A stretch of 5,900 bases of DNA, from assembly GCA_030054015.1 (NCBI GenBank), contig JASGCR010000150.1, forward strand, positions 1 to 5,900, read 5' to 3'. The position numbers and the translations under genes were made by a program. The number at the start of each line of letters is the position of its first letter. Within the stretch, counting starts at the first letter, position 1. Positions 1 to 3,637 of the stretch are shown in pieces. The notes under the pieces were generated by a model. It was not told the DNA's origin, did no database searches, and worked only from the letters and a program-made list of their open reading frames with translations. This stretch comes from Candidatus Symbiobacter sp. GTDB lineage: Bacteria > Pseudomonadota > Alphaproteobacteria > Elsterales > Elsteraceae.

Positions 1-72
1 CCACCAAGTCTCGCTAAGTTGCTTCGCAACTAAGCTCGACTATCCTCCCCTCCCTTCGGGAAGGGGAGGTCA
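1..72 (-). repeat. Palindromic repeat family 1, copy A (reads leftward)
   Basis: Read on the minus strand this is a two-hairpin module. First comes a purine/pyrimidine hairpin with a CCCGAAGGG core, then GGATAGTCGAG, then a second hairpin built on TTAGTTGCGAAGCAACTTAG, then CTTGGTGG running off the window edge. The same 72 bases recur without a difference at 198-269. Bases 41-71 are also perfectly reverse-complemented at 92-122 (31 bp). No open frame of note covers it, so it is an intergenic repeat. The exact left boundary is unknown because the window starts inside it. It may act as a transcript end or mRNA-stabilising hairpin for the unseen upstream gene; that is inference. Confidence 0.85.
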
Positions 73-91
73 GCATGGGATTACCAATTTA

Positions 92-173
92 GACCTCCCC
101 TTCCCGAAGGGAGGGGAGGATAGAAAACCTTAGCGAGCCGCAGGCGAGCGTTAGGTTTTCTTGGTGGGGTTGG
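92..173 (+). repeat. Palindromic repeat family 1, copy B (reads rightward, variant second hairpin)
   Basis: It has the same module order as copies A and C, but on the plus strand: the CCCGAAGGG-cored hairpin (92-122), a second hairpin (123-160), then CTTGGTGGGGTTGG (160-173). The second hairpin differs completely from that of the other copies. Its arms are GAAAACCT and AGGTTTTC around a GCGAGCCGCAGGCGAGCG centre, in place of the TTAGTTGCGAAGCAACTTAG hairpin. Copies A and B lie head to head, 20 bases apart, so 41-122 as a whole can form a cruciform with 31-bp arms. Confidence 0.8.
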
Positions 174-191
174 TACTTAGAATTGTAAAAG

Positions 192-269
192 CCAACCCCA
201 CCAAGTCTCGCTAAGTTGCTTCGCAACTAAGCTCGACTATCCTCCCCTCCCTTCGGGAAGGGGAGGTCA
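192..269 (-). repeat. Palindromic repeat family 1, copy C (reads leftward)
   Basis: Bases 198-269 are an exact 72-base direct repeat of 1-72. At its left edge, 192-205 is the perfect reverse complement of 160-173 (14 bp), so copies B and C meet tail to tail across an 18-base AT-rich spacer. The copy ends 44 bases before ribH, so any ribH promoter lying between them would have very little room; I see no convincing -35/-10 pair there. Confidence 0.85.
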
Positions 270-300
270 TATGTGATTCCTGGCTTATTCACACTTCCTC

Positions 301-308
301 AAAGGAAA
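301..308 (+). promoter_or_regulatory. Ribosome binding site of ribH
   Basis: AAAGGAAA lies five bases before the ATG at 314. It supports that start, and no earlier in-frame start is evident. Confidence 0.7.
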
Positions 309-313
309 CCACC

Positions 314-847
314 ATGATACCCATAATAACCATCCACCTCGTTGTTGCCGATTTCTACCAGGATATTGCCAAGGATTTGCTGACCGGGGCGCGGGAGGAA
401 ATTGCCAAATATAAAAATCAACCCGTTCAAACAGTTCATATTGCCGAGGTGAAAGAAATCAAAGTCCCAGGTGCCTTGGAAATTCCGGCGGCAATACGCT
501 ATGCCGTGGAAGGGAACAAAATTGAGAATGAGAAGCAACAAACAGCAGGGAATCAACTCCGCCATCTTGGCTTCGTCGCCCTCGGCTGTGTGATACGCGG
601 TGAAACCTCGCATTATGATATTGTGGCGGGGGAATCGGCGCGGGGGTTACAAATCCTTGCGCTGGATCATATGGCGGCGATAGGCAATGGGATATTAACG
701 GTGGAAAACATGGCCCAGGCGAAAATTCGTGCCAATCCGGGCCAGGTAAGCGATAGCGGCAAAGGCGCGGTGGGCAATAAAGGCGGATTTGCCGCCCGCG
801 CCTGTTTAGAACTCTTGGAACTCAAACGCCAGAATGGACTTATATAA
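314..847 (+). CDS. ribH: 6,7-dimethyl-8-ribityllumazine synthase
   Basis: This cytosolic enzyme condenses 5-amino-6-ribitylamino-uracil with 3,4-dihydroxybutanone 4-phosphate, the penultimate step of riboflavin synthesis. Family motifs are clear: an aromatic pair after the first strand (F14, Y15), VPGALEIP at 51-58, and GCVIRGETSHYDIV at 91-104 with the conserved histidine at 100. GNGILTVENMAQAKIRA follows at 124-140 and GNKGGFAARA at 154-163. At 177 residues it is longer than the usual 150-160. The excess sits mainly at about residues 68-86, a polar stretch rich in Asn, Glu, Lys and Gln just before the strand leading into the active-site loop. The usual acidic residue after NKG is Phe here. 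The stop overlaps the nusB start by one base (TAATG), implying translational coupling. No FMN riboswitch is visible upstream. Identification is secure. Confidence 0.97.
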   Translation: MIPIITIHLVVADFYQDIAKDLLTGAREEIAKYKNQPVQTVHIAEVKEIKVPGALEIPAAIRYAVEGNKIENEKQQTAGNQLRHLGFVALGCVIRGETSHYDIVAGESARGLQILALDHMAAIGNGILTVENMAQAKIRANPGQVSDSGKGAVGNKGGFAARACLELLELKRQNGLI

Positions 848-1425
848 TGACGGTACCGCAAGGCCTGGCGACAGCCCCCATCCCCAAAGCCAAAATGGGG
901 GTGAAGAATCCGCCCCGGCGGGTGGCGCGGCTGCGCGCGGTGCAGCTTTTATACCAAATGGAGATGACCAAAACCGCCCCCGACCAGGCCTTGATGATGA
1001 TGGTCACGGACGGTGAAAAAGACGCGCTAAGCCCGGAAAAATCCGATGATCGCTTTTTTCGCCATTTATTGGCGGCCAGTGCGGTTGATCCGCAGGCCTT
1101 GGATGCCCTCATCATATCGGCTTTGCCGACGAATTGGCCCTTGGCGCGGCTGGATTCGGTGCTGCGGGCGGTGCTGCGTTTGGCGGTGGTGGAGTTCAAG
1201 GCCAATCCCGAAATTCCGCCTTTGATCACCATCAGCGAATATGTGGCGATTGCCCATGCGTTTTTTGGCGGCAAAGAACCGGCCATGGTCAATGGCGTGC
1301 TGCATCATCTGGCGCAGCAAATCCGCCCGGCCGAGATGGTCAAAACGACCGCAATGGTCAAAACCGAGAGCGCGCCGGCCGCGGAGGCGGAACCCCATGC
1401 CCAACCCCATGACGACGCCCCCTAA
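847..1425 (+). CDS. nusB: Transcription antitermination protein NusB
   Basis: NusB binds boxA RNA with NusE (S10) and supports rRNA antitermination. The family signature PPRRVARLRAVQLLYQMEM (about residues 22-40) begins the all-helical domain. The C-terminal helices follow, with LARLDSVLRAVLRLAVVEF and the ITISEYVAIAHAFFGGKEPAMVNGVLHHLAQQI region ending near residue 158. At 192 residues it exceeds the usual 140-165, through an N-terminal extension of about 20 residues and a low-complexity tail (about 160-192) rich in Ala, Glu, Pro and His. The start at 847 shares a base with the ribH stop and lacks a strong ribosome site, so coupling is likely. ATG at 895 (residue 17) is a possible alternative start. 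The tail contains a small repeat: ATGGTCAAAAC at 1336 and 1354. The last 29 bases overlap thiL. Confidence 0.95.
   Translation: MTVPQGLATAPIPKAKMGVKNPPRRVARLRAVQLLYQMEMTKTAPDQALMMMVTDGEKDALSPEKSDDRFFRHLLAASAVDPQALDALIISALPTNWPLARLDSVLRAVLRLAVVEFKANPEIPPLITISEYVAIAHAFFGGKEPAMVNGVLHHLAQQIRPAEMVKTTAMVKTESAPAAEAEPHAQPHDDAP
1383..1387 (+). promoter_or_regulatory. Ribosome binding site of thiL inside nusB
   Basis: GGAGG lies nine bases before ATG 1397, against 21 bases before the next in-frame ATG at 1409. It decides the thiL start in favour of 1397 and lies wholly within the nusB tail codons. Confidence 0.65.
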
Positions 1426-2533
1426 GGCATCGCCCGACCCTGCTTTGCGTGAATTCGCTTGGATTGCGCGGTATTTCCGGCCCTTGGCGGCGGGATTTGC
1501 GGGCAGTTTTAATCTCAGCGATGATGCGGCGGTGCTGGCGGTACCGCCGGGCTTTGACCAGGTGGTTACGGCGGATGCTGTGGTGGCGGGCAGTCATTTT
1601 TTTGCCGATGATGCGCCGGATGCAATTGCCAAAAAAGCCCTGCGCTGTAACTTGTCTGATCTTGCGGCCAAGGGGGCGCGGCCTTGGCTGTATAATCTGT
1701 GCCTGGCCCTGCCCAAAAATGTGACCGAGGATTGGCTGGCGCAATTTTGCCAAGGCCTGGCCGCAGATCAAGCCGAATTTGCCATAAGTTTATTGGGGGG
1801 GGACACGGTGGCGGTACCCCATCAAGCCAACGGCACCGCCAGTGGTACCCCTGGTTGTGTTCCTGGTTATGTTCCTGGCCCGCTCATGGTGGCGATTACC
1901 GCGATAGGCTTGGTGCGACCAGGTACCATGATCCGCCGCAACGGGGCCAAACCTGGCGACGAGATTTGGGTCACCGGGACGATTGGCGATGCGGCTTTGG
2001 GACTCGATCTGATCTTAAATCGCTATCCGGGGATAAATTTGGCGGATGGGGATGATAAATTTCTGCGGGATCGTTATGCTCTGCCGCAACCGCGGCTGGG
2101 TTTTGCGGCTCATTGCGCTGAATATGCTGAAAAATCGGGAAAACCCCTCTTTCATGCCGGGCTGGATATATCGGATGGCTTGGTGGCGGATTTGACGCAT
2201 ATGGCCGAGGAATCCGGAGTTGATATTGAAATCATGGCCGCATCCGTGCCAATTTCCCCCGCCGCCCGATCTGTGCTATCTTTGGCGACGGTGCCGTTGG
2301 GTCGGTGGTTAAATGGCGGCGATGATTATGAATTGGCCCTTGCGGCCGCGCCGGAAAACCATCACCTTCTGATGCGGCTGGGGCGCGAGGCCGAGCTCCC
2401 TCTGACCCGGATCGGATGCGCCAAATCGCCGCGCCAAGGCACTGCGCCAAAATGCCGCGTGCTGGATCATAATGGGCAAGAGATGGGCGGGCAAGAGGGT
2501 GCCTGGGCCGAGTCGGGATTCCGGCATTTTTAG
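1397..2533 (+). CDS. thiL: Thiamine-monophosphate kinase
   Basis: ThiL phosphorylates thiamine monophosphate with ATP to give thiamine diphosphate. It belongs to the PurM-like ATP-binding superfamily (with PurM, SelD, HypE). Numbered from ATG 1397 (378 residues): REFAWIARYF at 18-27, the Mg/ATP-binding LSDDAA at 40-45, TADAVVAGSHF at 58-68, and KKALRCNLSDLAAKGARP at 79-96. These are followed by LLGGDT at 132-137, VTGTIGDAALGL near 200, DISDGLVADL at 257-266 and NGGDDYEL at 306-313, where Asn replaces the commoner Thr. All metal- and nucleotide-binding acidic residues appear intact. The open frame extends upstream to 1241 inside nusB, but 1397 has the ribosome site. It is longer than the usual 320-340 residues, partly from a low-complexity insert at about 142-161 and partly from the C-terminal end. 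It overlaps nusB by 29 bases. Confidence 0.96.
   Translation: MPNPMTTPPKASPDPALREFAWIARYFRPLAAGFAGSFNLSDDAAVLAVPPGFDQVVTADAVVAGSHFFADDAPDAIAKKALRCNLSDLAAKGARPWLYNLCLALPKNVTEDWLAQFCQGLAADQAEFAISLLGGDTVAVPHQANGTASGTPGCVPGYVPGPLMVAITAIGLVRPGTMIRRNGAKPGDEIWVTGTIGDAALGLDLILNRYPGINLADGDDKFLRDRYALPQPRLGFAAHCAEYAEKSGKPLFHAGLDISDGLVADLTHMAEESGVDIEIMAASVPISPAARSVLSLATVPLGRWLNGGDDYELALAAAPENHHLLMRLGREAELPLTRIGCAKSPRQGTAPKCRVLDHNGQEMGGQEGAWAESGFRHF
1853..1876 (+). repeat. 12-base tandem repeat within thiL
   Basis: Two copies of GGTTGTGTTCCT / GGTTATGTTCCT with one base difference encode GCVP-GYVP. The repeat lies in a segment that interrupts the usual step from LLGGDT to the next strand (PLMVAITAIG). 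The length is a multiple of three, so the frame is kept. Confidence 0.8.
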
Positions 2534-2575
2534 GGGTTGGTGGATTAGGCTGGTGTGATAGGTTTTGGGATGGGC

Positions 2576-2583
2576 AAGGGGGG
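2576..2583 (+). promoter_or_regulatory. Ribosome binding site of the FliL-like gene
   Basis: AAGGGGGG ends nine bases before ATG 2593. It supports that start over the in-frame ATG at 2605. Confidence 0.5.
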
Positions 2584-2592
2584 CCGCAATTT

Positions 2593-3039
2593 ATGCGCAG
2601 TTTTATGCAAGCGATCATCATCACTTTCACCCTGATTGCGGTGGGGGTTGGTGGGTTTTACGGTTATCTCAAATTAAAGCAATACCAGGCCGATCAATTT
2701 TCCCACGCCAACAACCAAGCCCCGATTTACATCGTGCTTGAACCCATTTACCAGGCGATGTTTCGCAATGGTCATGTGTATCAGACGCGGCAATATGTCA
2801 TTCAACTCGAAACGCGGCCAGGCGATCCCTATAAACTGGCCAAAGCGAATGTGCCGCGCATCCGCGATATGATCATCGCGGTGCTGAACAGCCTGTCAAC
2901 CCGCACCGGGCCTCAAAGTCTCGATAATATTGAGTATGTGCGCGGCGAAATCCTGCAAAAAATTAGCACCGATCTGCGGCCTGGCGTTGTGTTTAACCTC
3001 GCCTTTATGGGCATCTCGACCGAACCGCCGCTTGAATAA
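2593..3039 (+). CDS. Small membrane-anchored FliL-like protein
   Basis: The 148-residue protein begins with a short MRSFMQ head, one hydrophobic segment (about residues 7-26), a basic KLKQ stop and a polar linker (to about 43). A single globular domain follows, probably periplasmic. The domain pattern resembles FliL: PIYIVLEPI (strand), a QYVIQLET strand, NVPRIRDMIIAVLNSLSTRT (helix with the Pro-x-Ile-Arg-Asp feature), then a helix RGEILQKISTDL and a final strand VVFNLAFMGIS. FliL proper associates with the flagellar motor and stator, and the fold is stomatin-like. No flagellar gene is in this window, so a flagellar role is not implied; the resemblance is by pattern only. It lies 59 bases after thiL, probably in the same transcript, and is followed at once by the cloverleaf repeats. 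That it is a real gene is well supported by position, ribosome site and codon pattern. Function is unknown. Confidence 0.8.
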   Translation: MRSFMQAIIITFTLIAVGVGGFYGYLKLKQYQADQFSHANNQAPIYIVLEPIYQAMFRNGHVYQTRQYVIQLETRPGDPYKLAKANVPRIRDMIIAVLNSLSTRTGPQSLDNIEYVRGEILQKISTDLRPGVVFNLAFMGISTEPPLE

Positions 3040-3041
3040 TT

Positions 3042-3083
3042 GCGAGAGTGGGTCAAAAAGGAAGCGCGTCAAAAAGGAAGCGC
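3042..3083 (+). repeat. Leader of cloverleaf copy 1 with a 16-base tandem duplication
   Basis: GCGAGAGTGGGTCA (3042-3055) recurs exactly at 3257-3270. It is followed by two perfect 16-base units, GTCAAAAAGGAAGCGC, at 3052-3067 and 3068-3083, the second running into the palindrome. The matching leader of copy 2 (about 3301-3328) holds diverged units of the same kind. The leader starts two bases after the stop of the FliL-like gene. Confidence 0.8.
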
Positions 3084-3223
3084 GTCATTACCCGCCGGAT
3101 GGCAAGCGGATTTCCGCTTGCCATCCGAGTCGGGTAATCCCCCAGGAGTTTTGGGAATAATACTCCTGGGGGATTACCCGACTCACATTATCCGTAAACG
3201 GATAATGTGGCGGGTAATGACGC
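3082..3223 (+). repeat. 142-base cloverleaf palindromic element, copy 1
   Basis: Four perfect inverted repeats are nested so that they can form a four-way junction. The closing stem is GCGTCATTACCCGC (3082-3095) with 3210-3223. Arm A is 3097-3110 with 3113-3126 (14 bp, TT between). Arm B is 3127-3149 with 3162-3184 (23 bp, 12-base loop TTTGGGAATAAT). Arm C is 3184-3195 with 3198-3209 (12 bp, AA between). Almost every base is paired. The closing stem extends outward to 3072-3081 and 3224-3233 with one mismatch, and a T-rich stretch follows, so it could also terminate transcription. No gene is convincing inside it. It resembles the widespread class of bacterial intergenic palindromes built on GTCATTmCCCGC-type motifs, but I cannot assign a named family. 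Confidence 0.9.
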
Positions 3224-3325
3224 CCTTCCTTTTCAATGATACACTTTCTTTTAACAGCGAGAGTGGGTCATTATCCGCCGCAATGCCAAAGTGCGTTATC
3301 AAAAGAAAGAGCGTCAAAAAAGAGA
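3224..3325. other. Spacer between the two cloverleaf elements
   Basis: This 102-base AT-richer spacer contains the second GCGAGAGTGGGTCA (3257-3270), running into TTATCCGCC, which looks like a decayed version of the element start (TCATTACCCGCC). It also has a 9-bp inverted repeat, CTTTCTTTT (3244-3252) with AAAAGAAAG (3301-3309). It reads as the remnant of a repeated unit, not as a gene. Confidence 0.5.
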
Positions 3326-3467
3326 GCGTCATTACCCGCCGGATGGCAAGCGGATTTCCGCTTGCCATCCGAGTCGGGTAATCCCCCAGGAGTATTATTC
3401 CCAAAACTCCTGGGGGATTACCCGACTCACATTATCCGTAAACGGATAATGTGGCGGGTAATGACGC
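3326..3467 (+). repeat. 142-base cloverleaf palindromic element, copy 2 (central loop inverted)
   Basis: It matches copy 1 base for base at an offset of 244 and lies in the same orientation (arm A before arm C). The only difference is the loop of arm B (3394-3405), ATTATTCCCAAA, the exact reverse complement of the copy 1 loop. Arms: closing stem 3326-3339 with 3454-3467, A 3341-3354 with 3357-3370, B 3371-3393 with 3406-3428, C 3428-3439 with 3442-3453. The closing stem extends outward by ten bases with one mismatch and ends in CTTTTTT (3471-3477), like an intrinsic terminator on the plus strand. Confidence 0.9.
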
Positions 3468-3477
3468 TCCCTTTTTT
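3454..3477 (+). terminator. Possible intrinsic terminator formed by copy 2
   Basis: The 3' side of the long stem runs into a T-rich tract (CTTTTTT). The stem would stop transcripts arriving from the FliL-like gene before hppA. The mirrored A-tract on the left (3316-3321) would allow the same in the other direction. This is inference from shape only. Confidence 0.4.
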
Positions 3478-3483
3478 AGGTGG

Positions 3484-3512
3484 TTGCGCAAAAACGTTGT
3501 AATTGGTATGAA
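3484..3512 (+). promoter_or_regulatory. Weak sigma-70-like promoter candidate for hppA
   Basis: TTGCGC (3484-3489), a 17-base spacer and TATGAA (3507-3512) match the consensus only partly (three and four of six). It is placed just after the putative terminator and before a leader of about 120 bases, where hppA would need its own promoter. The leader itself (3513-3618) shows no recognisable riboswitch. Confidence 0.25.
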
Positions 3513-3618
3513 ATTAAGGCAAAAGAAAGGTGGCAAAAATCTAAAGCTGCACCGCACCATGAAACATGTTCATATCCGGCGGTGATGATGAAACCCTTTT
3601 TATCGCCATCGATTGACC

Positions 3619-3625
3619 AGAGGAG
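3619..3625 (+). promoter_or_regulatory. Ribosome binding site of hppA
   Basis: AGAGGAG lies 12 bases before ATG 3638. The spacing is a little long, but it is the only good match nearby. Confidence 0.6.
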
Positions 3626-3637
3626 TGATCGGAAAAA

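Noticed and set aside
1..313. FMN riboswitch or CRISPR array before ribH
   Set aside because: None of the conserved RFN motifs is seen. The repeats are palindromic and alternate in orientation with no regular unique spacers, so it is not a CRISPR array.
2232..2630. Minus-strand open frame of 132 codons across the end of thiL
   Set aside because: It overlaps conserved thiL codons, including the NGGDDYEL motif, and its product is Pro/Arg-rich without family features.
3082..3223. tRNA or other structured RNA gene suggested by the cloverleaf shape
   Set aside because: The arms are 12-23 bp, far too long for a tRNA, and there is no anticodon loop, T-loop consensus or CCA-type acceptor end.
3040..3502. 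Overlapping open frames of 73-113 codons on both strands across the cloverleaf region
   Set aside because: They simply read through the palindromes, give the same peptide twice from the two copies, lack sensible ribosome sites and domains, and exist on both strands because the sequence is self-complementary.
3550..3584. Small hairpin CACCGC/GCGGTG in the hppA leader
   Set aside because: Six pairs with a 23-base loop are within chance expectation and no regulatory motif accompanies it.
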